Shown one piece after another: positions 42,231 through 51,769 of a stretch of 64,000 bases of DNA. A model generated the notes under the pieces. The model did not search any database, was not told the origin of the DNA, and saw only the letters and a program-made list of their open reading frames with translations. How positions within the stretch are numbered: the stretch's first letter is position 1; each line of letters begins with the position of its first letter. Origin of the DNA: Roseateles hydrophilus (GTDB taxonomy: Bacteria; Pseudomonadota; Gammaproteobacteria; Burkholderiales; Burkholderiaceae_C); contig NZ_JAPPUY010000002.1 in the NCBI RefSeq assembly GCF_026712245.1, positions 930,001 to 994,000 of the forward strand. Reading direction: 5' to 3'. The translations under genes and the position numbers were made by a program.

Positions 42231-42344
42231 TGTGGGCACTGCTCTTGCTGAGCTAGGGCTTTCCCGGGCGCTGGAGCGTCGTGGCCTTCGCCATGATCGC
42301 GCCTTCGCTCAGCGCCACAAGCGCAACAGGCTCTACCGAACCTC

Positions 42345-43322
42345 ATGCTGGTTTTCATCCTCCGCCGTCTGGCCCAAGCCGTCGTCGTCATGCTGTCGGT
42401 GGCCTTCATCGCCTTCATGCTGTTCCAGTACGTTGGCGATCCCGTCACCAACCTGCTGGGCCAGGACGCCACAGAGGAGCAGCGCATTGCGCTGCGCAAG
42501 GACCTGGGGCTGGACCAACCCTTTCCGGTGCAGTTCGCCCGCTTTGCAGGCAACGCTGTCCAGGGCGAGTTCGGCATCAGCCTGCGCCAAGGGCGCAAGG
42601 TGTCGGCGCTCATCGTTGAGCGCTTCCCGGCCACGCTGGAGCTGGCGCTGGTCGCTGGCCTGATTGCCTTGTCGGTCGGCATCCCGCTGGGCGTCTATGC
42701 CGCGTTGCGTCGTGGCAAGGCCAGTGCCCAGGTGCTGATGACGGGCACCTTGTTCGGCGTGAGCCTGCCCAACTTCGTCATCGGCATCGTGCTGATCTGG
42801 GTGTTTGCTGTGGAGCTGAAATGGCTGCCCAGCTTCGGCCGGGGTGAGGTGGTGACGTTGGGCGCTTGGACGACCGGATTGCTGACGCGCGACGGCCTGC
42901 TGCACCTGATCCTGCCGGCCGTCACGCTGTCGGCCTTCCAGATGACGCTGATCATGCGACTGGTGCGTGCCGAGATGTTGGAGGTGCTGCGCACGGATTA
43001 CATCCGCTTTGCCCGCGCCCGCGGCCTGACGAACCGCAGCGTCTACTTCGGCCACGCATTGAAGAACACGCTGGTGCCCGTCATCACCATCACCGGCCTG
43101 CAGTTGGGTTCTCTGATCGCCTTCGCGATCATCACCGAGCAGGTCTTCCAGTGGCCCGGCATGGGGCTGCTGTTCATCCAGGCCGTGCAGTTCGCCGACA
43201 TCCCCGTGATGGCGGCCTACCTGTGCCTGATCTCGCTGATCTTCGTCGTCATCAACCTGGGCGTGGATCTGCTTTATTTCGCCGTCGACCCGCGCTTGCG
43301 CGTCGAGGGCAAGGCTCACTGA
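42345..43322 (+). CDS. Peptide-type ABC transporter permease (DppB/OppB-like)
   Basis: 325 aa. Membrane protein of the BPD inner-membrane family. It opens MLVFILRRLAQAVVVMLSVA, has the large first periplasmic region beginning DQPFPVQFARFAGN, and the coupling loop EVLRTDYIRFARARGLTNRS that contacts the ATPase. The first gene of a four-gene permease/permease/ATPase/ATPase operon. No solute-binding protein precedes it, so the substrate (peptide, nickel, glutathione or other) is open. Confidence 0.92.
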   Translation: MLVFILRRLAQAVVVMLSVAFIAFMLFQYVGDPVTNLLGQDATEEQRIALRKDLGLDQPFPVQFARFAGNAVQGEFGISLRQGRKVSALIVERFPATLELALVAGLIALSVGIPLGVYAALRRGKASAQVLMTGTLFGVSLPNFVIGIVLIWVFAVELKWLPSFGRGEVVTLGAWTTGLLTRDGLLHLILPAVTLSAFQMTLIMRLVRAEMLEVLRTDYIRFARARGLTNRSVYFGHALKNTLVPVITITGLQLGSLIAFAIITEQVFQWPGMGLLFIQAVQFADIPVMAAYLCLISLIFVVINLGVDLLYFAVDPRLRVEGKAH

Positions 43323-43325
43323 CGC

Positions 43326-44270
43326 ATGGCTTCCGACGCCACTCCTTCTGCCGCGCCGCCGGCTTCGGCGCTGCGCCGCTTTTTCGACGGCGACATCTGG
43401 CACTCGTTCCGCTCATCGCCGGTCGCGATGCTGGCGGCGCTGATCGCGACCGTCTGCATGGTCTGCGCGTTGTTCGCGGGCTGGATCGCGCCGCACAACC
43501 CGTTTGATCTGGCCACGCTGGAGTTGATGGACTCGCTGAAACCGCCTGCTTGGGTGGAGGGCGGGGACGCGCGCTTCCTGCTGGGCACAGACGGCCAGGG
43601 GCGCGACATCCTGTCGGCGCTGATGTACGGCGCGCGCATCTCTCTGCTGGTGGGCATTGCGTCAGTGCTGCTGTCCATCGTGATCGGTGTCAGCCTGGGT
43701 CTGCTGGCCGGCTTCCTGGGTGGCCGCACGGACGCCTTCATCATGCGCCTGTGCGACGTGATGCTGTCCTTCCCGTCCATCCTCGTCGCACTGATGATCA
43801 GCGGCATCGCCCGCAGCCTGTTCCCGCAGGCGCCGGATGCGCTGGCGTTCGTGGTGCTCGTGCTGGCGATCGCATTGACCGGCTGGGTGCAATACGCCCG
43901 CACGGTGCGTGGCTCCACGCTGGTGGAGCGCAACAAGGAGTATGTGCAGGCCGCCCGCGTCATCGGTGTCGGCTCGCTGCGCATCATGCGTCGGCACGTG
44001 CTGCCCAATGTGCTGGGGCCGGTGCTGGTGCTGGCCACCATCCAGGTTGCATCGGCCATCATCACGGAAGCGACGCTGTCCTTCCTGGGCGTCGGCGTGC
44101 CGGTCACCAGCCCCTCGCTGGGCACGCTGATCCGCAATGGCAACGACACCCTGTTCTCCGGTGAGTGGTGGATCACCGCCTGGCCCAGCCTGACGCTGGT
44201 GCTCATCACCCTGAGCGTCAACCTGCTGGGCGACTGGCTGCGTGATGCGCTCAACCCCCGTCTGCGATGA
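43326..44270 (+). CDS. Peptide-type ABC transporter permease (DppC/OppC-like)
   Basis: 314 aa. The N-terminal cytoplasmic tail precedes a first membrane helix (MLAALIATVCMVCALFAGWI). The signature GTDGQGRDILSALMYGARISL and the loop ERNKEYVQAARVIGVGSLRI are typical of the OppC subfamily. It pairs with the preceding permease to form the channel. Starts 3 nt after it and overlaps the next gene by ATGA. Confidence 0.92.
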   Translation: MASDATPSAAPPASALRRFFDGDIWHSFRSSPVAMLAALIATVCMVCALFAGWIAPHNPFDLATLELMDSLKPPAWVEGGDARFLLGTDGQGRDILSALMYGARISLLVGIASVLLSIVIGVSLGLLAGFLGGRTDAFIMRLCDVMLSFPSILVALMISGIARSLFPQAPDALAFVVLVLAIALTGWVQYARTVRGSTLVERNKEYVQAARVIGVGSLRIMRRHVLPNVLGPVLVLATIQVASAIITEATLSFLGVGVPVTSPSLGTLIRNGNDTLFSGEWWITAWPSLTLVLITLSVNLLGDWLRDALNPRLR

Positions 44271-45247
44271 CTACTCCCCTGCTTGAAGTCGACCACCTGC
44301 GGGTGGAGTTCCCGACCCGGCGCGGCACGCTGCTGGCGCTGGACGACATCTCCTTCGCCATCGCGCCGGGCGAGATCCTCGGTGTTGTCGGCGAGTCCGG
44401 TGCCGGTAAATCTCTGACGGGCGCGGCCATCATCGGCCTGCTGGATCCGCCGGGGCGCATCGCTGCCGGCGAGATCCGCCTGGCCGGCCGACGCATCGAC
44501 AATCTGCCCTACGACGAGATGCGCCGCGTGCGCGGCCGCGAGATTGGCGCCGTGTTCCAGGACCCGTTGACCTCGCTGAACCCGCTCTACACGGTGGGCC
44601 GCCAGCTCACCGAGACCATCACGACCCACCTGGATCTGACGGCCTCGCAGGCCCGGGCCCGGGCCATCGAGCTGCTGGCATCCACGGGCATCCCGGCGCC
44701 CGAAGCGCGTGTGGACCACTACCCGCACCAGTTCTCCGGCGGCATGCGCCAGCGCGTGGTCATTGCACTGGCGCTGGCGGCCAACCCCAAGCTCATCGTG
44801 GCCGACGAGCCGACGACGGCACTGGACGTGTCCATCCAGGCGCAGATCATTGCGCTGCTGAAGAAGGTCTGCAAAGAGCAGGGTGCGGCCGTCATGCTAG
44901 TCACTCACGACATGGGTGTCATCGCGGAGACCTGCGACCGTGTCGCCGTGATGTATGCCGGGCGCATCGCCGAGATCGGCCCCGTGGCGGACGTTATCCA
45001 CCGGCCTGCGCATCCCTACACGGTGGGCCTCATGGGCTCCATCCCGGCCATGGACGAGGACCGTGAGCGGCTGCTGCAGATCGACGGCGCGATGCCGCGC
45101 CTGAATGCCATTCCGTCGGGCTGTGCCTTCAATCCGCGTTGCTCGCGTGTGGCGGATCGCTGCCGCATCGATCGACCCGAACTGGCTGCGGCCGGTGCGA
45201 CCCAGGCGGCCTGCTGGCTGCCGGTGACGGCGGAGGTGGCGCGATGA
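44267..45247 (+). CDS. Peptide-type ABC transporter ATP-binding protein (DppD/OppD-like)
   Basis: 326 aa. Walker A in [14 protein letters not shown], signature [14 protein letters not shown] and Walker [14 protein letters not shown] are all intact. The C-terminal oligopeptide-transport extension ([16 protein letters not shown], which in some relatives binds Fe-S) is present. It energises the import or export cycle together with the next ATPase. Overlaps both neighbours by four nucleotides. Confidence 0.94.
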   Translation: MTTPLLEVDHLRVEFPTRRGTLLALDDISFAIAPGEILGVVGESGAGKSLTGAAIIGLLDPPGRIAAGEIRLAGRRIDNLPYDEMRRVRGREIGAVFQDPLTSLNPLYTVGRQLTETITTHLDLTASQARARAIELLASTGIPAPEARVDHYPHQFSGGMRQRVVIALALAANPKLIVADEPTTALDVSIQAQIIALLKKVCKEQGAAVMLVTHDMGVIAETCDRVAVMYAGRIAEIGPVADVIHRPAHPYTVGLMGSIPAMDEDRERLLQIDGAMPRLNAIPSGCAFNPRCSRVADRCRIDRPELAAAGATQAACWLPVTAEVAR

Positions 45248-46239
45248 GCAAGCCGCTCGTGGAGGTGCGTGACCTCGCCAAGCAGTTCGACGTTTCGCCG
45301 CCGTGGCTGAACCGCGTCATCGAACGCAAGCCCAAGGCCTTCGTGCATGCGGTGGACGGTGTGTCCTTCAGCATCGCGCGTGGCAAGACGCTGGCATTGG
45401 TGGGCGAGAGCGGTTGCGGCAAGAGCACCGTGGCGCGGCTGCTGGTGGGCCTGTATGGCGCGACGCAAGGCAGTGTCAGCTTCGATGGCGAGGACATTGC
45501 GAAGACGTTGTCGGGTCCTGGGGCTGCTAAGCTGCGCCGGCGCATGCAGATGATCTTCCAGGATCCCTATGCGTCGCTGAACCCGCGTTGGAAGGTGCTG
45601 GACATCGTTGCCGAGCCGCTGCGCGAGCACGGCCTCATCAAGACCGACGCCGAAGCGCGCCAGCGCGTCGGCGAACTGCTCAGCGCGGTGGGCCTGAACC
45701 CGGCCGATGCGCTGAAGTTCCCGCACCAGTTCTCGGGCGGCCAACGCCAGCGCATCTCCATCGCGCGGGCGCTGGCCACGCAGCCGGAGTTCCTGGTCTG
45801 CGACGAGCCCACGTCGGCGCTCGATGTGTCGGTGCAGGCGCAGGTCCTCAACATCATGAAGGACCTGCAGCGCGAGCAGGGCCTGACCTATCTCTTCATC
45901 TCGCACAACCTGGCCGTCGTGCGCCACGTGGCGGACGAGGTGGGGGTGATGTATCTGGGCCGTTTGGTGGAGGTGGCCGACAAGGCGACGCTGTTCTCGG
46001 CGCCCCGGCATCCGTACACGCGCATGCTGCTGGACGCGATCCCGGACATCCACATGACCGGCCGCGCCCGCACGCCCGTGCACGGCGAGGTGCCCAACCC
46101 GCTGAACCCGCCGAGCGGCTGCAGCTTCCACCCGCGCTGCCCGCTGGCGAACGCGCGCTGCAAGGCCGAGCGGCCGGCGCTGCTGGAGATTCGTGGCGTG
46201 CGCGTGGCCTGCCACGCGGTCGAGGAGGAGCGCGCCTAA
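45244..46239 (+). CDS. Peptide-type ABC transporter ATP-binding protein (DppF/OppF-like)
   Basis: 331 aa from [10 protein letters not shown] at 45244. Walker [15 protein letters not shown], signature [14 protein letters not shown] and Walker [15 protein letters not shown] are intact, followed by the OppF C-terminal motif [15 protein letters not shown]. The ATG forms ATGA with the previous stop. It ends the operon; the stop overlaps the stop of convergent lptM by two bases. Confidence 0.94.
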   Translation: MSKPLVEVRDLAKQFDVSPPWLNRVIERKPKAFVHAVDGVSFSIARGKTLALVGESGCGKSTVARLLVGLYGATQGSVSFDGEDIAKTLSGPGAAKLRRRMQMIFQDPYASLNPRWKVLDIVAEPLREHGLIKTDAEARQRVGELLSAVGLNPADALKFPHQFSGGQRQRISIARALATQPEFLVCDEPTSALDVSVQAQVLNIMKDLQREQGLTYLFISHNLAVVRHVADEVGVMYLGRLVEVADKATLFSAPRHPYTRMLLDAIPDIHMTGRARTPVHGEVPNPLNPPSGCSFHPRCPLANARCKAERPALLEIRGVRVACHAVEEERA

Positions 46240-46382
46240 CGCGCCGCCGACTTGGGCGCGGAGGCCGCGTCGGTGGGCTTGGGTAACGTCAGCGGCCCTT
46301 TCTGTCCACAACCCGCAAGCGCGGCAAGGGTGATGGCCAGGGCGATCAGGCGCCCACCTACACTGACGGCAGTTCTCTTCAT
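46236..46382 (-). CDS. lptM: LptM-like small lipoprotein (YifL family)
   Basis: 48 aa, too short for most gene finders. A signal peptide ends in the lipobox LAGC (Cys25) followed by the family signature GQKGPLTLP. In E. coli LptM assists oxidative maturation of the LptD-LptE lipopolysaccharide translocon in the outer membrane. It is head-to-head with cyaY, only 11 bp separating the two start codons, the arrangement seen around yifL/cyaY in other proteobacteria. The usual downstream lysA is not present here. Confidence 0.88.
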   Translation of the reverse strand: MKRTAVSVGGRLIALAITLAALAGCGQKGPLTLPKPTDAASAPKSAAR

Positions 46383-46393
46383 TGCCGCAGTTT

Positions 46394-46726
46394 ATGTCCC
46401 TGTCCGACGCTGATTACCACGCCAAGTCCCACGCACTGCTGGCCCGCATCGAGGCGCAGGTCGATGCCTGGCTGGACGACGATGTAGTCGACATCGACAG
46501 CCACCGCACCGGCGGCCTGCTGGAGCTCAGCCTGCCCGGTGGCAGCAAGATCGTCATCAACACGCAGCCGCCGCTGCAGGAGATCTGGCTGGCGGCGCGC
46601 TCGGGCGGCTACCACTTCCGGTGGGACGGCGCGCAATGGGTGGACCGCGAGGGCCACGAGTTCCTGGCCCGGCTGTCCCGCAGCGCGAGCGAACAGGCCG
46701 GTCAGGCGCTGACGTTCAGCGCCTGA
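46394..46726 (+). CDS. cyaY: Frataxin-like iron-sulfur assembly protein CyaY
   Basis: 110 aa from MSLSDADYHAKSHALLARIE. It shows the family acidic helix (DAWLDDDVVDIDSHRTGGLL), then the beta-sheet segment KIVINTQPPLQEIWLAARSG and GYHFRWDGAQWVDREG. It tunes Fe-S cluster assembly by controlling iron and IscS activity. Convergent with mrcA. Confidence 0.95.
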   Translation: MSLSDADYHAKSHALLARIEAQVDAWLDDDVVDIDSHRTGGLLELSLPGGSKIVINTQPPLQEIWLAARSGGYHFRWDGAQWVDREGHEFLARLSRSASEQAGQALTFSA

Positions 46727-46732
46727 CGCGGC

Positions 46733-49138
46733 TCAACGCTTGAAGAGGTCCAGGATGGACTTCTTCTCGTCGTCGGTCGCTGCCGGCGGCGCGTTGGGTT
46801 CGGCTGCGAGTTCCTTCACGCCGCTGCCGGACGTGAACTCCTCGTAGAACCACTCGCCCTTGAGGTTGACCACACCCTCGGGCGGCGTGACCTCGTCGAC
46901 CGGCTTGTTCTTCAGCGCAAAGCCCATGTACTCGATCCACACCGGCAGGCTCAGGCCCCCGCCGGTCTCCCGGTCTCCAAGCTTGCGCGGCTGGTCGTAG
47001 CCAATCCAGACGACGGCGACCAGGTCCTTCTGGTAGCCGGCGAACCAGGCATCCATCGAGTCGTTGGTGGTGCCGGTCTTGCCGTAGACGTCCGGGCGCT
47101 TCAGCGTCGCCTGAGCGCGCGCCGCCGTGCCGCTGCGCGTGACCTCCTGCAGCAGGCTGCTCATCAGGAAGGCGTTGCGCGGCTCGATGGCGCGGGCCTC
47201 CTCAGCGAGCGCGATGGTCTGGGCTTCGTAGAGCAGGCGACCATTGCTGTCGGTGACGCGGGCGATCAGCTGGGGGCTGATGCGGTAGCCGCCATTGGCA
47301 AAGGCGGCATAGCCCTGGGCCATCTGCATCGGCGTCACCGAGCCGGCCCCGAGCGCCATGGTCAGGTAGGCCGGGTGCTTCTCCGCTTCGAAGCCGAAGC
47401 GGGTGATCCACTCCTGCGCCTCCTTCACGCCCACCGAGTGCAGCACGCGGATGGACACCATGTTCTTGGACTTGGCCAGCGCCGTGCGCAGCGGCATCGG
47501 ACCTTCGAACTTGCCGTCGTAGTTCTTGGGCTCCCACGGCTGGCTGCCGGTCGTGCCGGCGTCGAAGAACAGCGGCGCGTCGTTGACGATGGTGGCCGGT
47601 GTGAAGCCCTTCTCCAGCGCGGCGGAGTAGATGAAGGGCTTGAAGCTGGAACCCGGCTGGCGCCAGGCCTGGGTCACGTGGTTGAACTTGTTCTTGGCGT
47701 AGTCGAAGCCGCCCACCAGCGCGCGCACCTGGCCGGTTCGCGGGTCCAGTGACACGAAGGCGCCTTCCACCTCGGGCAGTTGCGTGATGGTCCACTCGCC
47801 GCCGTCCTTCTGCTTGGGGCCTTTGACCACGCGGATGACGGCGCCGCGGCGGATGCGCGTCTTGGGGTTGCCCTTGTCGGACAGGCCGGATGTGGCCGGG
47901 CGCAGGCCGTCGCCGGTGATGGTGATGGCATCGCCGCTCTGCAGCACGGCGGTCACCTTCTTGGGGTCGGCGCTGAGGACGACGGCCGCGAGCAGTTCGT
48001 CGTTGGCCGGGTGATCGGCCAGCAGCAGCGCAACGCGGGCGTCCAGTTCCTTGGCGTCGCCCGGCAGATCTGCGTAGGCCTCGGGGCCACGGTAGACCTG
48101 GCGCTTCTCATAGTCCAGGATGCCGCGCCGCAGCGCGCGGTAGGCCACGTTCTGCTCGGCGCTGTCCAGCGTCAGGTAGACGTTCAGGCCGCGCGAGTAG
48201 GCCTCCTCGCCGTACTGGCTGAAGATCAGCTGGCGGGCGGCTTCGGCCACGAACTCGGCGTGCGAGACCGACGCCTGCACCGGCCGGATGCGCAGCTTCT
48301 CGGCCTTGGCCTCATCCCGCTGTTCCTCGGTGATGTAGCCCGTCTCGTACATGCGCTCGATGATGTACTGCTGCCGGATCGTCGCCCGCTTGGGGTTGTT
48401 GATCGGGTTGTAGGAAGAGGGCGCCTTGGGCAGGCCGGCCAGCATGGCGGCCTCGGCCACGCTGAGCTTGTCCAGCGTCTTGCCGAAGTAGATCTCGCTG
48501 GCTGCCGCGAAGCCGTGTGCGCGGTGACCCAGGAAGATCTGGTTCATGTAGATCTCGAGGATCTTCTCCTTGGGCAGGGCGGCCTCGATCTTCAGCGCCA
48601 GCAGGATCTCGTAGATCTTGCGCGTGAAGGTCTTCTCGGTGGACAGGTAGAAGTTACGCGCCACCTGCATCGTGATGGTGGACGCCCCCTGGCTGCGCGA
48701 CTCCGTGACATTGGCCAGACCGGCGCGGATGACGCCCAGGTAGTCCACGCCACCATGCTGAAAGAAGCGCGCGTCCTCGATGGCCAGCACGGCCTCCTGC
48801 ATCAGCTTGGGGATCTGCTGGATGGGCAGATAGTTGCGGCGCTCCTCGCCGAACTCGCCCAGCAGCACGCCGTCGCTGGACAGCACGCGCATGGGCAGCT
48901 TGGGGCGATAGTCGGTCAGGCCGCCGATGTCGGGCAGCTTGGGGTAGGCCAGTGCCAGGCCCAGTGCCAGGAGCAGGGCCACGGCTAGCGCTCCGCCAGC
49001 CAGCAGGCCGATGCTCCACAGCGTCAGCCGGCCAAGGCGGGCAGCGAGCGTGTGGGAGGAGCCTGGATGCGGGGCGGGGCTGGCAGCTGCGTCGGGCGCA
49101 GCGGATCGAGACTTGTCTTTCATGTGCCAGCTGTGCAT
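46733..49138 (-). CDS. mrcA: Penicillin-binding protein 1A (bifunctional)
   Basis: 801 aa; MKDKSRSAAP at 49123 is an alternative start. One membrane helix at about 38-66. The GT51 glycosyltransferase motifs EDARFFQHGGVDYLGVIRA, RSQGASTITMQVARN and KEKILEIYMNQIFLG are present. The transpeptidase domain has SSFK (nucleophile Ser), SKN and KTGTTND. It builds peptidoglycan strands and cross-links. The gene is divergent from pilM, the usual arrangement in proteobacteria. Confidence 0.97.
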   Translation of the reverse strand: MHSWHMKDKSRSAAPDAAASPAPHPGSSHTLAARLGRLTLWSIGLLAGGALAVALLLALGLALAYPKLPDIGGLTDYRPKLPMRVLSSDGVLLGEFGEERRNYLPIQQIPKLMQEAVLAIEDARFFQHGGVDYLGVIRAGLANVTESRSQGASTITMQVARNFYLSTEKTFTRKIYEILLALKIEAALPKEKILEIYMNQIFLGHRAHGFAAASEIYFGKTLDKLSVAEAAMLAGLPKAPSSYNPINNPKRATIRQQYIIERMYETGYITEEQRDEAKAEKLRIRPVQASVSHAEFVAEAARQLIFSQYGEEAYSRGLNVYLTLDSAEQNVAYRALRRGILDYEKRQVYRGPEAYADLPGDAKELDARVALLLADHPANDELLAAVVLSADPKKVTAVLQSGDAITITGDGLRPATSGLSDKGNPKTRIRRGAVIRVVKGPKQKDGGEWTITQLPEVEGAFVSLDPRTGQVRALVGGFDYAKNKFNHVTQAWRQPGSSFKPFIYSAALEKGFTPATIVNDAPLFFDAGTTGSQPWEPKNYDGKFEGPMPLRTALAKSKNMVSIRVLHSVGVKEAQEWITRFGFEAEKHPAYLTMALGAGSVTPMQMAQGYAAFANGGYRISPQLIARVTDSNGRLLYEAQTIALAEEARAIEPRNAFLMSSLLQEVTRSGTAARAQATLKRPDVYGKTGTTNDSMDAWFAGYQKDLVAVVWIGYDQPRKLGDRETGGGLSLPVWIEYMGFALKNKPVDEVTPPEGVVNLKGEWFYEEFTSGSGVKELAAEPNAPPAATDDEKKSILDLFKR

Positions 49139-49168
49139 GCCCGCAGGCGCGTGGGAGAGAGGCGGCGG

Positions 49169-49174
49169 ATTATA
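49169..49174 (-). promoter_or_regulatory. Putative -10 element of the mrcA promoter
   Basis: A perfect TATAAT on the minus strand lies 31-36 nt before the mrcA ATG at 49138. No good -35 box is spaced correctly upstream, so an activator or extended element may be needed. Confidence 0.45.
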
Positions 49175-49339
49175 GGAAGCGCTGCTGGGGCGATCGGTTG
49201 GCCCGCGCGCTGCGGAAAAACTGTGTCAAATCAACGCCAGCCCTGTGTTTGCCACGAGCTTGTTTCATTGTCGAATCGTGTATGTTCAGCAACGTGGCGT
49301 TACCAGCTCGGGCCGGATTTTCGTTCGGTGTCAACGGCT

Positions 49340-49368
49340 TTGCTGCTAGCATTCAAGTAACTTATTAA
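49340..49368 (+). promoter_or_regulatory. Putative sigma70 promoter of the pilMNOPQ operon
   Basis: TTGCTG (49340-49345), a 17-bp spacer and TATTAA (49363-49368) give a fair sigma70 match in a locally AT-rich patch, 40 nt upstream of the pilM ATG. This is in the 269-bp mrcA/pilM divergent gap, which shows no gene. Confidence 0.5.
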
Positions 49369-49407
49369 TAGTCCGATACGGTACTCCGCGCATCGGCAAC
49401 AAGGGGC

Positions 49408-50487
49408 ATGGGAATACTTGACGCGCTTTTGGGTCGCAAGCACCCAGCCTTGATCGGCTTGGATATCAGTTCTTCCAGCGTCAAGCTGGTGGAGTTGAGC
49501 CAGACCAAGAGCGGCGAGTTCGTGCTGGAGCGCTTTGCCAGCGAGCCCTTCGAGAAGGGCTGGATCGTCGACGGCCAGATCGAAAAGTTCGACGAGGTGG
49601 CTGACGCCGTGCGCCGCGTCGTCGCGCGCAGTGGCACCAAGACGCGTGATGCGGCCCTGGCCATGCCGCAGTCGGCCGTCATCACCAAGAAGATCATGCT
49701 GCCCGCCGGGCTGCGCGAGGAAGAGCTGGAGCTGCAGGTAGAGGCCGAGGCCAACCAGTACATCCCGTTCTCGCTGGATGAGGTGAGCCTGGATTTCTGC
49801 GTCATCGGCCCCAGCCCGACGTCGGTGGGGGATGTCGAGGTGTTGATTGCCGCCTCGCGCAAGGATCGCGTGCAAGACCGTCAAGGCTTGGCTGAGGCCG
49901 CCGGCCTGCGGCCTGTGGTGCTCGACATCGAGTCCCATGCATCGCGCATGGCCATGGGGCGCTTGGTGCAGGCGCTTCCGAATGAAGGCAAGGACGCGCT
50001 GGTGGCGCTGTTCGAGATCGGTGCCGACACCACCAGCCTCAAGGTGCTGCGCGATGACGAGTTGCTGTACGACCGTGACCAGTCGTTCGGCGGCTCGCAG
50101 TTGACGCAGCTCATCTCGCGCCAGTACGGCTTCTCCTTCGAAGAGGCCGAGCAGAAGAAGCTGGCCAACGACCTGCCGGAAGACTACGAGACCAGCGTGC
50201 TCAACCCCTTCGTTGACAGCCTGTCCCAGGAGATCGGGCGGGCGTTGCAGTACTTCTTCACCAGCACGCCGCACCACAAGGTGCATTACGTGATGCTGGC
50301 GGGTGGCACGGCCACCTTGCCGGGCTTGAAGGAGCGTGTGACCGACCTGACCGGCTTCGCCTGCATGGTGGTCAACCCGTTTGAGAACATGGGCATGGGC
50401 TCCGCGGTGCGTGAGCCCAAGCTGCGCCGTGAGGCGCCGTCCTATCTGACCGCCTGCGGCCTCGCCATGCGGAGGTTCTTCCAGTGA
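49408..50487 (+). CDS. pilM: Type IV pilus assembly protein PilM
   Basis: 359 aa. Actin-like ATP-binding protein: phosphate-1 motif GLDISSSSVKLVELSQTK near the N-terminus, ALFEIGADTTSLKVLRDDEL, and VMLAGGTATLPGLKERVTD. It sits in the cytoplasm and binds the N-terminal tail of PilN to build the inner-membrane alignment complex. The first gene of pilMNOPQ, overlapping pilN by ATGA. Confidence 0.97.
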   Translation: MGILDALLGRKHPALIGLDISSSSVKLVELSQTKSGEFVLERFASEPFEKGWIVDGQIEKFDEVADAVRRVVARSGTKTRDAALAMPQSAVITKKIMLPAGLREEELELQVEAEANQYIPFSLDEVSLDFCVIGPSPTSVGDVEVLIAASRKDRVQDRQGLAEAAGLRPVVLDIESHASRMAMGRLVQALPNEGKDALVALFEIGADTTSLKVLRDDELLYDRDQSFGGSQLTQLISRQYGFSFEEAEQKKLANDLPEDYETSVLNPFVDSLSQEIGRALQYFFTSTPHHKVHYVMLAGGTATLPGLKERVTDLTGFACMVVNPFENMGMGSAVREPKLRREAPSYLTACGLAMRRFFQ

Positions 50488-51086
50488 TCTTGATCAACCT
50501 GCTGCCTTACCGAGAGGAAAGGCGCAAGCGGCGTAAGGCTGCGTTCTTCGCGGGGCTGGGCCTGGCTGGGCTGGTCGGGGCTGGCGTGGTTGTGGCTGCC
50601 TATCTGCTGCTGCAGTTCCTGACGCAGGAGCAGCGCTCGCACAACCAGTACATCCAGAACGAGATCTCGCGCCTGGAGGCGCAGATCAAGGACATCGCCA
50701 ATCTGAAGGCGGAGATCGAGTCCCTGAAGTCACGCCAGCGCGCGGTGGAAGACCTGCAGACCGATCGCAACACGCCGGTGCACCTGCTCAACGACCTGGC
50801 CCGCCTGGCGCCCGAGGGCATCTACCTGACGGCCATCCGCCAAGCCGACAAGGCCGTGACCGTCAGTGGTACCGCGCAGACCAACGAGCGGGTCTCCGAG
50901 TTCCTGCGCAACATCTCGCGGGGCTCGGAGTGGCTGGAGAAGCCGGACCTCATCGAGGTGAAGCTCGCCAACGTCAGCACCAGCACGCGCGACGCGCGGC
51001 GGCTGCTGGACTTCTCCATGACGGTCACGATCAAGGTACCGCCGCGTGAACCCGCTGCGGGCGCCTCCGCGCCGAACAAGGGCTGA
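50484..51086 (+). CDS. pilN: Type IV pilus assembly protein PilN
   Basis: 200 aa. The cytoplasmic tail carries the PilM-binding signature ILINLLPYREERRKRRK. One membrane helix (about 26-48) is followed by a coiled coil and a ferredoxin-like periplasmic domain. It heterodimerises with PilO. Coupled to pilM by a 4-nt overlap; pilO follows after 5 nt. Confidence 0.96.
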   Translation: MILINLLPYREERRKRRKAAFFAGLGLAGLVGAGVVVAAYLLLQFLTQEQRSHNQYIQNEISRLEAQIKDIANLKAEIESLKSRQRAVEDLQTDRNTPVHLLNDLARLAPEGIYLTAIRQADKAVTVSGTAQTNERVSEFLRNISRGSEWLEKPDLIEVKLANVSTSTRDARRLLDFSMTVTIKVPPREPAAGASAPNKG

Positions 51087-51091
51087 CCAAC

Positions 51092-51769
51092 ATGGCCATT
51101 GCACTGTCCAAGATCGACGTGAACGCCTGGTTCAACGACCTGAGCGCGCAATTCCAGGGGCTCAATCCCAACGAGCCGGGCCAATGGCCGTTGGCCCCCA
51201 AGCTGGCCTCGGCGTTGGGGGTGATGGTGGCCGTGATCGCGGCCGGCTACTTCTTCCTGCTGGCTGACGAACAGGCCGGGTTGGATGCCGAGCGGGCTCG
51301 GGAACCACAACTGCGCCAGGACTTCCAGGCCAAGTTGGCCCAGGCCGTCAACCTGCCCGAACTGCGCAAGCAGAAGAGTCAGGTTGAAGAGTACGTGACG
51401 CAACTGGAGAAGCAGTTGCCGGGCAAGGCCGAGATTGACTCGCTGCTGTCCGACATCAGTGGTGCTGGTGTGGGCCGCGGCCTGCAGTTCGAGCTGTTCC
51501 GTCCGGGTCAGGTGCTGATCAAGGACTATTACGCTGAGCTGCCGTTTGCGCTGCGCGTGTCAGGGCGCTATCACGACATCGGCGCATTCGCGGCCGACGT
51601 TGCCAACCTGTCGCGTATCGTGACGCTGCACAACCTTGTCGTGACCTCGCCGCCGGCACCCAACAGCCCGCTGAGCATGGAGGCGACGGCCCGCACCTAC
51701 CGCTACCTCGATGCGGCGGAAGTGGCGGACCAGAAGAAGGCTGCCGCCAAGGCCGGAGGCAAGAAATGA
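51092..51769 (+). CDS. pilO: Type IV pilus assembly protein PilO
   Basis: 225 aa. One membrane helix near 50-67 (LGVMVAVIAAGYFFLLADEQ), then a coiled coil (LRKQKSQVEEYVTQLEKQLP) and a periplasmic ferredoxin-like domain (FELFRPGQVLIKDYYAELPF). It partners PilN and contacts PilP. Overlaps pilP by ATGA. Confidence 0.96.
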   Translation: MAIALSKIDVNAWFNDLSAQFQGLNPNEPGQWPLAPKLASALGVMVAVIAAGYFFLLADEQAGLDAERAREPQLRQDFQAKLAQAVNLPELRKQKSQVEEYVTQLEKQLPGKAEIDSLLSDISGAGVGRGLQFELFRPGQVLIKDYYAELPFALRVSGRYHDIGAFAADVANLSRIVTLHNLVVTSPPAPNSPLSMEATARTYRYLDAAEVADQKKAAAKAGGKK

